This document shows, piece after piece, positions 16,549 to 24,340 of a DNA stretch of 45,716 nt. Below the pieces are notes generated by a model. The model did not search any database and was not told the DNA's origin. It saw nothing but the letters and a program-made list of their open reading frames with translations. Source of the stretch: Fidelibacterota bacterium (GTDB lineage Bacteria; Fidelibacterota; Fidelibacteria; Fidelibacterales; Fidelibacteraceae); assembly GCA_021734505.1 (NCBI GenBank), contig JAIPIT010000007.1, positions 1 to 45,716 on the forward strand, written 5' to 3'. Numbering within the stretch: the first letter of the stretch is position 1; each line of letters starts with the position of its first letter. A program made the translations under genes and the position numbers.

Positions 16549-17514
16549 ATGCGTTTAAAAATACTGACTGCAATAATTTCTCTTTTGCTTTGTGTTTCGT
16601 CTTTTGCACAAAACTCTAAGTCAAGGGCGGAATTTTTTAAAGAATTTTACGGTACTTATTTGAACTCAACGGATATCGAGGTCGTTAAAACAGAAAATAA
16701 AGTGATTCCAACTGTTGACCTCAGCGATGTGATCAGTCAGTTGGAATCGCGTTATAATATTGATATTCCCGCTGAAGAAGAAGCAAAGTTCACAACTGTA
16801 GAAGAGGTCGCTGAATACGTTAATTTGTATTTGCAAAATCAAGTCAACAATGAAGAACCAGTAGTTAACCCTGTGAAAGAACCGGTAAACAAGCCTAATA
16901 AGGCATATTCATGGAAATATAAATTATATGGATCATATGGGCTTGTAGAACCACTTGGTGTAACCGGGCAACCAGGAGGATGGAATGGCAATTTAGGGGG
17001 AGCTGGTTCATCAATATTATTTGATAATATGTATACCTGGGAAGCAGGGATAATGTTACATCCCTACGGTTGGACTGGAAAATCAAGCCAAAGCCCAAAT
17101 TCATTTGGCGTTTCATTCGATTTTGCCTCATTTGATTATATTGGCACCCCTGATACAAGTTTAATTAATTTTAATGCTAACGATACGACAGCGACCCGTT
17201 ATGCAATTAATTTGGTATTCCAGCAAAATCTTACCGGCAGAAAAAAAGCCCGTCCAAAATTTAGCATTTACTTTGAGGAAAGTATTCGTTTGGGTGTTCA
17301 TTCCTTTGGCTTTATTAATAGTAATCTTTATTGGAATAATCATATTTCTTACGGCATCGGTTTGGCCCAAGGGATCAATTTTCTTATCTTTGATCTGAAA
17401 TTCTACGAGGCATTGGCATATAGTCCTGATATTATGAGGGTTACGAGTTTGTCGATTCTACAGTCATTGGATTTTGAATTAGGCTTACGTTTGGGAATTG
17501 CCTTAAAATTATAA
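16549..17514 (+). CDS. Exported protein: ACP-like helical segment fused to a C-terminal beta-barrel
   Basis: I chose ATG 16549 (321 residues) because aggag sits 7 bases before it, while the upstream ATG at 16543 abuts that site. A signal peptide ends at VSSFAQ. Residues ~26-97 look like a small helical bundle. The stretch DLSDVISQLESRYNIDIP followed by FTTVEEVAEYVNLYL matches helices II-IV of acyl carrier proteins, but Thr stands where the phosphopantetheine Ser would be. A Pro/Glu-rich linker (residues ~100-118) leads to a beta-strand-rich region resembling an outer-membrane barrel and ending ALKL. The next gene starts its mature part with a similar sequence (GYxVEP-like, then GG and N), so the two barrels may be paralogs. 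Function unknown. Confidence 0.7.
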   Translation: MRLKILTAIISLLLCVSSFAQNSKSRAEFFKEFYGTYLNSTDIEVVKTENKVIPTVDLSDVISQLESRYNIDIPAEEEAKFTTVEEVAEYVNLYLQNQVNNEEPVVNPVKEPVNKPNKAYSWKYKLYGSYGLVEPLGVTGQPGGWNGNLGGAGSSILFDNMYTWEAGIMLHPYGWTGKSSQSPNSFGVSFDFASFDYIGTPDTSLINFNANDTTATRYAINLVFQQNLTGRKKARPKFSIYFEESIRLGVHSFGFINSNLYWNNHISYGIGLAQGINFLIFDLKFYEALAYSPDIMRVTSLSILQSLDFELGLRLGIALKL

Positions 17515-17568
17515 AGTTTAATAGTTAGCTTTTTAATACATTTATTTTTTTGTTTAAATTGAATTAAA

Positions 17569-17597
17569 TTGACATTAGAAAAAATGAGTCCTATATT
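17569..17597 (+). promoter_or_regulatory. Strong sigma70-type promoter before the 200-residue barrel gene
   Basis: TTGACA at 17569-17574, a 17-base spacer and TATATT at 17592-17597 (5 of 6) form one of the best promoters in the window. It predicts a leader of roughly 40 bases before the ATG at 17646 and suggests high expression of the small barrel. Confidence 0.65.
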
Positions 17598-17645
17598 AGC
17601 TTTATAGTAGGCAATTAATAAAGAAATAAATAGAGGAGTTGAAAA

Positions 17646-18248
17646 ATGAAACGTTTCGTTATTGTTCTGTTAGCAATCTGCATTGCGACATTTGCATTTG
17701 CAGAAGGCTTTGGTATGAAAGCTTATGTAGCCGGTGGTATGGTTGAACCTGGTTTGGTAGGTACAAGTGTTGGGGGTTACTATCACAATCCTGTTATAAC
17801 AGGATTTGATGTAAAATTAGGTGCACGGAAGCCTTTATCAGATTTTTTTGAGTTACCAGAATATTTACCTCTAGTCGCTCAAGTTGGTTTGGGATTTCAA
17901 ATGAATAATGCAAAGTATTTTACTGCTGAAAATATGGTAGCAATTACATTAAATATTGATGCACTTTATGCTTTAGATAAAGTTGTTGACATTCCTTTTG
18001 TTGATTTAGCTCCATACCTCGGTATTAAGTACGACGCCCAAATCTATGAAACATTCTTTGTAAATATGGTTGGTTTGCAACTTGGCGCAAAAGTATGTTA
18101 TGATCTAAGCGATCTTATTGTAGAAGGTCTCGGTGTTGAACTTGATCTTGGTCAAACTTTTGATTTTGCTTTATCAAGTAATGTACCTCGTGTTTTCTTA
18201 TCTCAAGCTATGATCAACCTCGGTGTATCCTACGCATTTGAGTTCTAA
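17646..18248 (+). CDS. Small outer-membrane beta-barrel protein
   Basis: This 200-residue protein has a signal peptide (MKRFVIVLLAICIATFAFA) and a mature part of alternating strands. The final strand GVSYAFEF ends in Phe, as expected for BAM-assembled outer-membrane barrels. The mature start GMKAYVAGGMVEPGLVG...GG resembles the barrel start of the upstream protein (KLYGSYGLVEPLGVTGQPGG), so they may be paralogs with this one lacking the helical N-domain. The start follows gaggagttg with good spacing. It has its own promoter and terminator, so it is a single-gene transcript. Its role (porin-like, structural) is not known. Confidence 0.75.
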   Translation: MKRFVIVLLAICIATFAFAEGFGMKAYVAGGMVEPGLVGTSVGGYYHNPVITGFDVKLGARKPLSDFFELPEYLPLVAQVGLGFQMNNAKYFTAENMVAITLNIDALYALDKVVDIPFVDLAPYLGIKYDAQIYETFFVNMVGLQLGAKVCYDLSDLIVEGLGVELDLGQTFDFALSSNVPRVFLSQAMINLGVSYAFEF

Positions 18249-18268
18249 GAAATATAAAATATAATATT

Positions 18269-18294
18269 AAAGCCCTGGTTACAGGGCTTTTTTT
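18269..18294 (+). terminator. Rho-independent terminator after the small barrel gene
   Basis: AAAGCCCTG and CAGGGCTTT pair across a GTTA loop, followed by a run of T. It separates the barrel gene from the phosphomutase operon. Confidence 0.92.
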
Positions 18295-18363
18295 ATATAC
18301 TGAAAAACATTTTATTTATATCTGAAATGTGTATATTTACAGACATAAAATATGAGGTTTAAA

Positions 18364-19731
18364 ATGAATGAATTTATTTTTAGGGAATATGATATCCGCG
18401 GTATAGTTAAAGATGATTTTACCGATGATGTGGTAATTAATCTTGGTAAAGGTTTTGGGACCTGGTTAATTCGTCATGGTGCTAAAAAAATGGTTTTAAG
18501 TGGAGATATTCGTCTAACAACTCCCAAATTAAAAGAACTACTTGCCAAAGGTGTTTTATCAACCGGTATTGATGTTGTTGATATTGGAATACAACCAACT
18601 CCTTTGAATTATTATAGCCAATTTATTCTCCCGGTTGATGCCGCTGTCCAAATTACCGGAAGTCACAATCCCCCGGAATTCAATGGCTTTAAACTTTCTT
18701 ATGATAAACAAGCGTTCTATGGTCCTCAGATCCAAGAGATCAAAGCTTTGATCCTTGCTGATGATTTTGAAATAGGGAAGGGCTCGTATTCGACTGACGA
18801 TACAATTAAAGCTTCTTATCTTGAAGAAGTACTGTCAAAGATTAAAATTGAACGCAAAATAAAGATCGTTGTGGATTCGGGAAATGCTGCAGGCGGTCTG
18901 GTTGCTCCAGAATTATTTAAATCGCTTAATGTTGAATTGACTGAATTATTTAGTGAGATTGATGGTACTTTTCCGAATCATCATCCTGATCCAACCGTAG
19001 AAAAAAATATTGCCGATCTTATTACTCTGATGAAAACCGAAAAATACGATGTTGGAATTGCATATGACGGAGATGCGGATAGAGTAGGTGTTGTTGATAA
19101 TAAAGGCCGTATAATTTGGGCTGACCAATTGATGGCACTATTTTTACCAGAAGTCATCAAGAAATCAGGTACACCTATTGTTTTTGATGTGAAATGTAGT
19201 CAGCTTCTTGAAGATGAAGTAATTAGACTTGGCGGCAAACCCATTATGTGGAGAACGGGACATAGTGTATTAAAACAGAAAATGAAAGAATTGAAAGGAC
19301 CATTTGGCGGCGAGATGAGTGGGCATATATTCTTTGCCGATGATTATTATGGTTATGATGATGCGATCTATGTGTCGGCTCGTTTGGTTCAAATGCTTTC
19401 ACGATCAGATAAAGCAATGAGCGATTATCTGGACGCGTTACCAAAATTCGTATCAACTCCTGAGATTCGCATGCATGCGGAATCTGATCAGATAAAATTT
19501 GATATCGCTCAAAAAGCTTTTGAATATTTTTCATCAAATTATGACTGTATAACGGTTGATGGTGTTAGAATACGGTTTGATGAGGGTTGGGGACTTGTAC
19601 GTGCTTCAAATACTCAACCGGTGATCGTTATGAGATTCGAAGCGAATTCTTCTGAAGCTCTAGAGAGTTATAAGACTTTGGTTATGAATAAGTTGTCAGA
19701 ATTTGGAACTCTAACGGAAGATGACCACTAA
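18364..19731 (+). CDS. Phosphomannomutase/phosphoglucomutase
   Basis: The enzyme interconverts hexose-6-phosphates and hexose-1-phosphates, supplying sugar-nucleotide synthesis. From ATG 18364 (preceded by GAGG at 6-base spacing; ATG 18352 is an alternative) it has 455 residues, normal for the bacterial PMM/PGM family. Motifs: N-terminal FREYDIRG, phosphoserine loop TGSHNPPEFNGFK (Ser100), metal loop DGDADR (D235, D237, D239), sugar loop GEMSGHIFF, and phosphate-binding RASNTQP. It is the first gene of a packed operon and overlaps the polyprenyl synthase start by 11 bp. Its glucose-1-phosphate product is the substrate of the cytidylyltransferase at 40.6 kb. Confidence 0.93.
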   Translation: MNEFIFREYDIRGIVKDDFTDDVVINLGKGFGTWLIRHGAKKMVLSGDIRLTTPKLKELLAKGVLSTGIDVVDIGIQPTPLNYYSQFILPVDAAVQITGSHNPPEFNGFKLSYDKQAFYGPQIQEIKALILADDFEIGKGSYSTDDTIKASYLEEVLSKIKIERKIKIVVDSGNAAGGLVAPELFKSLNVELTELFSEIDGTFPNHHPDPTVEKNIADLITLMKTEKYDVGIAYDGDADRVGVVDNKGRIIWADQLMALFLPEVIKKSGTPIVFDVKCSQLLEDEVIRLGGKPIMWRTGHSVLKQKMKELKGPFGGEMSGHIFFADDYYGYDDAIYVSARLVQMLSRSDKAMSDYLDALPKFVSTPEIRMHAESDQIKFDIAQKAFEYFSSNYDCITVDGVRIRFDEGWGLVRASNTQPVIVMRFEANSSEALESYKTLVMNKLSEFGTLTEDDH

Positions 19732-20716
19732 ATTGGATTTTAAATTATTTTATAAAGAGTATATTCCTTTGTTTGATAAGGGATATAAGCGATGTGTTCA
19801 TAACACAGTTCCAGCTTCATTATATGATCCGGTTTACTATATTCTTGAACATTCAGGGAAACAGATTCGCCCGGCTTTTCTTTCAGCTATAGCTTATTCA
19901 TTTGGAAATATATCCTTTGAAGACTCTTTCCCTGCAGCATCTTGCTTGGAAATGATACATAATTTCACTTTAGTTCATGATGATATTATGGATGGTGATA
20001 TTATGCGACACGGCAAAGAAACCGTACATGTGAAATGGAATGAGAATCAAGCTATACTTTCAGGTGATGGTCTCTTTGCAATGGCTTTGATGCAACTTGA
20101 TCAATATACGAATGATGCAAAATTATACGCAAAGATCATGCCATTAATTTTACATGCAGTGAGCATTGTATGTGAGGGGCAGGCCCAAGATATGGAATTT
20201 GAATCGCGTATAGATGTAAAATTATCTGAATATTTGGAAATGGTAGAGAAAAAAACAGCATATCTTCTTGCAGTATCTGCCAGAGTGGGTGCTGTGATTG
20301 GTGGCGCGGAAAAAGACGAAGAACTACTTGTAGAAAAAATAATTCGTGAATTGGGTGTTGTTTTCCAAATTCAAGATGATCTGCTTGAATTGACATCTGA
20401 TAATGAGAATATGGGTAAAACATTAGGATCTGATCTTATTAAACAAAAAAAGACTTTTCCTTACCTATTTGCCAAACAAGAGTTAGCACAATTAGAGTGG
20501 AATAAATTCCAGGAGTACATCAAATCTGATTATGTTAAACATAATGGGGTTCAGTCAGCTAGACAGATTCTAGAAGATAATTTTATATTTGATAGAATTC
20601 ATGAAGTTATTACATTACGACATGTTGCTATTCAGGAATTGATTAAAGGACTTCCGGAAGGAAATCAGAAAATGTTTAATAGCATGGTTGAATTTATCAT
20701 GAACAGGAAAAATTAA
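19721..20716 (+). CDS. Polyprenyl diphosphate synthase (short-chain type)
   Basis: This 331-residue trans-prenyltransferase condenses isopentenyl diphosphate with allylic diphosphates. It has the first aspartate motif in HNFTLVHDDIMDGD and the second in FQIQDDLLELT, plus the GKQIRP and KKTFPYL elements. An aromatic residue (Phe) sits five positions before the first aspartate motif and the two-residue insertion of bacterial IspA is absent. That pattern fits a C15-C20 product rather than a long quinone tail, but this is inference. It overlaps the mutase by 11 bp, and its stop shares a base with the HPr start (TAATG). Confidence 0.9.
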   Translation: MTTKLDFKLFYKEYIPLFDKGYKRCVHNTVPASLYDPVYYILEHSGKQIRPAFLSAIAYSFGNISFEDSFPAASCLEMIHNFTLVHDDIMDGDIMRHGKETVHVKWNENQAILSGDGLFAMALMQLDQYTNDAKLYAKIMPLILHAVSIVCEGQAQDMEFESRIDVKLSEYLEMVEKKTAYLLAVSARVGAVIGGAEKDEELLVEKIIRELGVVFQIQDDLLELTSDNENMGKTLGSDLIKQKKTFPYLFAKQELAQLEWNKFQEYIKSDYVKHNGVQSARQILEDNFIFDRIHEVITLRHVAIQELIKGLPEGNQKMFNSMVEFIMNRKN

Positions 20717-20991
20717 TGATATCAAGACAAGTAACGATTTTGAATAAACAAGGGTTACATGCGCGTCCCGCAACCGCAATGGTAAATACGGCAGCAAAAT
20801 ACAAATCAGAGATCTATATTTGCAGAGACGAAAAAAAGGTAAATGGCAAATCTATTTTGGGATTATTGGTCCTTGCAGCCGAATGTGGCGCAATTCTGAC
20901 AATTGAAGCTCAGGGCTCTGATGAAAATGAGGCTGTTGAAGCACTGGTGAATTTGGTAACTGATCATTTTGGAATGGGTGAAAGCAGTTGA
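20716..20991 (+). CDS. ptsH: Phosphocarrier protein HPr
   Basis: The 91-residue protein carries the phosphoryl group from Enzyme I. The active site is GLHARPAT with His15, and the regulatory site VNGKSILGLL has Ser46, so both the His- and Ser-phosphorylation sites are present. Its start overlaps the preceding stop by one base. The partner Enzyme I gene begins 3 bp after its stop. No sugar permease (EII) gene is in the window, so it could serve either sugar uptake or regulation. Confidence 0.95.
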   Translation: MISRQVTILNKQGLHARPATAMVNTAAKYKSEIYICRDEKKVNGKSILGLLVLAAECGAILTIEAQGSDENEAVEALVNLVTDHFGMGESS

Positions 20992-20994
20992 TCC

Positions 20995-22743
20995 ATGGCT
21001 AAACATGAAGAAATAAGTAGTATTTCCGGAATTAATGCGTCCAAGGGTATAGTTATTGGAACAGCTTACGTACGTAAGCTTAACCAAGAAACGGCTATTA
21101 CCCGGACTTTGATCTCTACGGATAAGATCGAAGAAGAGATGATGAAATTAAGAAAAGCTCAGAATATGGTTGCTGAAGAGCTGGAATTAGTTCGTGAAAA
21201 AATCGAAAAACATCTTGGTACTTCATACAGCGATATTATATCAGCTCAACTTGCGATCCTGAAAGACCAGGAGGTTATACGGGAAGTCCAGGCTTATGTT
21301 GAAGAACATCATGTAAATGTTGCTTTTGCCTATAGAGTGGTGGTTAATCAGTATATTGAATTACTAGAGGATCATGACTCTGAATATTTCAAGGAAAGGG
21401 TTTCGGATATCCTTGATATTAAACAACGGGTTTTACTTGCTTTAATATCTAAACAAACAATTTTATCTACTTTTACAATTGATCGACCTACATTATTTAT
21501 ATCGCGTGATTTGAATCCTGCAGATATTATGATGCTTGTTTCTGAGAATGTTGTTGGTTTTATTACCGAATTTGGCGGTAAAACATCTCATGTGTCTATT
21601 TTAGCAAGAGCATTGAAAGTTCCGATGATCACAGGAGCAAAAGATGTGCTCCAAAAAGTCGAGTCGGGTCAAACCTGTATTCTTGATGCCGATAAAGCCA
21701 GGATATATGTGCAACCCAGTCAGGAATTATTGGATGAATATGATCGAAAGATTGTACAATTGGAAAGAAGAGATAAAACATTTAGGGCGGCGCATAACAA
21801 AAAAGCAGTCACAAGAGATGGTTATACATTCAAATTAGGTGCAAATATCAGTCTTCCTATGGAACTCGATGATGTGAAGAAATATGGTGGTGAGGGAATT
21901 GGCCTATATCGGACCGAATATCTTTATCTCATGAAACAAAACCTCCCTGATGAAGAAGAACTTTTCAACGAATACCGTCAAGTTACAGAGGGTATGCAGG
22001 GAAAAGAAGTGGTTATCCGCACCATTGACCTTGGTGGTGATAAAATGTCTGCTCTTTGGGATCAAGATATTCGTTTTGAATCAAATCCTTTTATGGGATA
22101 TAGAGCGATTCGAATTTGCCTTGACAGACCCTCCGTGTTTATTACTCAATTAAGGGCTATATTAAGAAGTTCAGCTTTCGGGAAAACCTCAATATTACTA
22201 CCAATGATAACGCATATTGAGCAATTAACTCAAAGTTTGGAATATATTGAAGAAGTGAAAAAAACACTTGATAATGAAAAGATTCCATATGACAAATCAA
22301 TAAAAATTGGGATGATGATAGAAACACCATCGGCTGTTATGAATATTGAAGCATTTGTAAAAATAGTTGATTTCATTTCAATAGGAACAAATGATTTAAC
22401 TCAATATGGACTTGCTGTAGATAGAGGAAATGAACGTGTTACAGATGTATATAATCATTATGATCCTGCAATTATTAAAATGATCGCAAAGGTTGTTGAA
22501 GCCGCCCATGATGCAGGTATTCCAGCGACTGTTTGTGGTGAAATGGCATCAGAAAATCGTGCATTGATCTTATTCGCAGCCATGAAGGTAGATAATCTGA
22601 GTGTTGCGCCCAGTTATATTGGCTCAGTTCGTGATCGAATTAATAGATGTGACCAGAAAAAAGCTCAACGACATTTAATGAAGATTATTAAAATGAGCAC
22701 AAGAAAAGAAATTACGGATTATTTAGATAATATATTGGAATGA
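20995..22743 (+). CDS. ptsI: PTS Enzyme I (phosphoenolpyruvate-protein phosphotransferase)
   Basis: The 582-residue protein autophosphorylates with phosphoenolpyruvate and passes phosphate to HPr. The N-terminal HPr-binding and phospho-His domain includes GINASKGIVIG and the active-site His near residue 199 (GGKTSHVSILARA). The C-terminal PEP-binding barrel has GIGLYRTEYLY, IRTIDLGGDK, GTNDLTQY and the catalytic Cys in TVCGEMASE. Length is normal for the family. It ends the phosphomutase operon and converges on rnc, with only two bases between the stop codons. Confidence 0.96.
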   Translation: MAKHEEISSISGINASKGIVIGTAYVRKLNQETAITRTLISTDKIEEEMMKLRKAQNMVAEELELVREKIEKHLGTSYSDIISAQLAILKDQEVIREVQAYVEEHHVNVAFAYRVVVNQYIELLEDHDSEYFKERVSDILDIKQRVLLALISKQTILSTFTIDRPTLFISRDLNPADIMMLVSENVVGFITEFGGKTSHVSILARALKVPMITGAKDVLQKVESGQTCILDADKARIYVQPSQELLDEYDRKIVQLERRDKTFRAAHNKKAVTRDGYTFKLGANISLPMELDDVKKYGGEGIGLYRTEYLYLMKQNLPDEEELFNEYRQVTEGMQGKEVVIRTIDLGGDKMSALWDQDIRFESNPFMGYRAIRICLDRPSVFITQLRAILRSSAFGKTSILLPMITHIEQLTQSLEYIEEVKKTLDNEKIPYDKSIKIGMMIETPSAVMNIEAFVKIVDFISIGTNDLTQYGLAVDRGNERVTDVYNHYDPAIIKMIAKVVEAAHDAGIPATVCGEMASENRALILFAAMKVDNLSVAPSYIGSVRDRINRCDQKKAQRHLMKIIKMSTRKEITDYLDNILE

Positions 22744-22745
22744 TT

Positions 22746-23501
22746 CTAATCTGAATCGCCTAAAGTAGATAATGCTTGGCGTGCCGCCCTTTGACTAGCG
22801 GCTTTTTTAGTGGTTCCCGAACCGGTTCCATACCAATCTTTACCAACCATAACTGATATCTCAAAGTATTTCCCATGTGCGGGACCTTCTTCGTGAGTTG
22901 TTACGAATTTTGGCATATCCATATTATGTTGTTGGCAATACTCAAGCAGTTTCCCTTTGTAATTCTGGATCTCGGCTGCCGGTAAGAGACGCTTGTGCTT
23001 TGAGAGTAGTGTTTGATAGGTAAAATCCTGAGCAGCCTTAAAACCGCCATCAAGATATAATGCACCAATAAATGATTCGTAAATATCACATAAGATCGAA
23101 GAAGAATTTCGAAGGTTATCATTTTCGCCGCTTTTCCCTAAAAGAAGAAATTGACCAAAATGTAAACCGCGAGAAATAGAAGCTAAAGTAGTGCGATTAA
23201 CCAGTTTTGCCCTCATTTGTGTTAATTCACCTTCCTTAGCATCGGCAAATTGTTCAAATAAAAAGCGCGTAACGATCATTTCAATGACAGCATCACCAAG
23301 GAATTCCAGACGTTCATAAGAGTCAACTTTGGTCTGAGTCTCATAATCAATAGCGGAGGTGTGTGTAAATGATTGTTTTAAAAGATCTTCATCATCAAAA
23401 GAATAGGCATAAACGCCGTAAACCTTCTTCGCAAGCTTATGGGGCTTGTTGGGGAAGAAGGAGAAATATACAGACTTAATTTTACTAAGGATATTTACCA
23501 T
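22746..23501 (-). CDS. rnc: Ribonuclease III
   Basis: The 251-residue enzyme cuts double-stranded RNA in rRNA and mRNA processing. The nuclease signature ERLEFLGDAVIEMIV and the second acidic motif DIYESFIGALYLDGG are intact, followed by a C-terminal double-stranded RNA-binding domain (NYKGKLLEYCQQ to KKAASQRAARQAL). There is an ~25-residue basic N-terminal extension. No ribosome binding site is visible: the ATG is preceded by CATATTTTATT, directly after a long hairpin. It lies downstream of rpmF; the fatty-acid genes often found between them in other bacteria are absent here. Confidence 0.95.
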   Translation of the reverse strand: MVNILSKIKSVYFSFFPNKPHKLAKKVYGVYAYSFDDEDLLKQSFTHTSAIDYETQTKVDSYERLEFLGDAVIEMIVTRFLFEQFADAKEGELTQMRAKLVNRTTLASISRGLHFGQFLLLGKSGENDNLRNSSSILCDIYESFIGALYLDGGFKAAQDFTYQTLLSKHKRLLPAAEIQNYKGKLLEYCQQHNMDMPKFVTTHEEGPAHGKYFEISVMVGKDWYGTGSGTTKKAASQRAARQALSTLGDSD

Positions 23502-23512
23502 AATAAAATATG

Positions 23513-23560
23513 GCAGTTAAACTATAGGAACGATTTCATACGTCCTTATAGTTTAACTGC
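23513..23560 (-). promoter_or_regulatory. Long hairpin in the rpmF-rnc spacer
   Basis: Two 20-base arms (23513-23532 and 23541-23560) pair around an 8-base loop. In the minus-strand RNA 18 pairs are Watson-Crick, one is U-G and one is a C-A mismatch. It sits 10 bases after the rpmF stop and 11 bases before the rnc ATG. No T-run follows it directly, so it is a poor intrinsic terminator. Its size and place suit an RNase III site and autoregulation of rnc (inference). Confidence 0.7.
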
Positions 23561-23570
23561 GGATATTTAT

Positions 23571-23753
23571 TTAATTTTCTTTTGGTGTAATAACCGGTCT
23601 ATTTCTATAATAACCGCAATGCAGACATACATGATGGGGCATTTTCGGTTGTCCACAATGTTCACAGGTTGAGACTGTTGATGCTTTGTACGTATAATGA
23701 GTTCTGCGTTTTGCACCACGTGTGTGTGACAGTCTTCGTTTTGGGTTGGCCAT
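23571..23753 (-). CDS. rpmF: 50S ribosomal protein L32
   Basis: The 60-residue protein opens with the typical MANPKRRLSHTRGAKRR and has an intact zinc ribbon, CEHCGQPK...CLHCGYY. It is a component of the large ribosomal subunit. Its ATG shares a base with the DUF177 stop (TAATG), the standard yceD-rpmF coupling. Confidence 0.97.
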   Translation of the reverse strand: MANPKRRLSHTRGAKRRTHYTYKASTVSTCEHCGQPKMPHHVCLHCGYYRNRPVITPKEN

Positions 23754-24256
23754 TATTCCTCCGCGCTTTCAAGCGTTTTCTTCAGTTCTTTTAAAGAATC
23801 CCACCTGGGATCAATTTTCTCTTTGGTACAGATGCAAGCATGATGATTAAGATTTAACCCGCAAGAAACACATAAGCCCTTGCAAGTATCTGAACAGACC
23901 TTTTTAAAGGGGATGTTCAGCATAATCGTATCTCGCACATAAGGTTTAAGATCAATCTCAACATCCTGAGGAGGTAGATACATGATATGATCATCTTTAT
24001 CTACATTATCTTCAGAAGTAAAGAGTACATTGAAGTCCTGATTGATAGCCATTTCGAATAATTCAAGACAGCGGTCACAATTCAGGTTCAATTTTGTTGA
24101 AATCTTACCCGAGAAAGTATAACTTTCTGCGGACTGATAAGCCGATACATGTACCGATATATCATCAGCCAGTTCGGGAATATCAAATTCATCCTTATTG
24201 CCTGTAAAATCAAAGAGCGTTTCATCAACAGATATATTTGATATCAAAATTTTCAT
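23753..24256 (-). CDS. DUF177/YceD family protein (large-subunit rRNA accumulation)
   Basis: From ATG 24256 the protein has 167 residues; a TTG three codons upstream is an in-frame alternative. It belongs to the DUF177 (YceD) family, usually encoded beside rpmF and linked to 23S rRNA accumulation. The core has LNCDRCLELF, and the C-terminal half has the Cys-rich CSDTCKGLCVSCGLNLNHHAC characteristic of the family outside proteobacteria. On the minus strand TTGACT-17 bases-TATCTT ends only nine bases before the ATG, so if this promoter is used the mRNA would be almost leaderless. Confidence 0.88.
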   Translation of the reverse strand: MKILISNISVDETLFDFTGNKDEFDIPELADDISVHVSAYQSAESYTFSGKISTKLNLNCDRCLELFEMAINQDFNVLFTSEDNVDKDDHIMYLPPQDVEIDLKPYVRDTIMLNIPFKKVCSDTCKGLCVSCGLNLNHHACICTKEKIDPRWDSLKELKKTLESAEE

Positions 24257-24340
24257 AGCCTGCAAAGATATGATAGAAAATACTTTTAGTCAAGTGTTTT
24301 GACACAGAAGTTCAGAGTATAATTTTATTTCCAGATGGCT

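Noticed and set aside
23513-23560. Hairpin as an ordinary rho-independent terminator for rpmF
   Set aside because: The stem is AT-rich at its base and no T-run follows directly; length and position fit an RNase III substrate better, though partial termination is not excluded.
24265-24293. TTGACT-17-TATCTT as a promoter for the DUF177 operon
   Set aside because: The -10 box ends nine bases before the ATG, so the transcript would be almost leaderless; recorded only under the gene.
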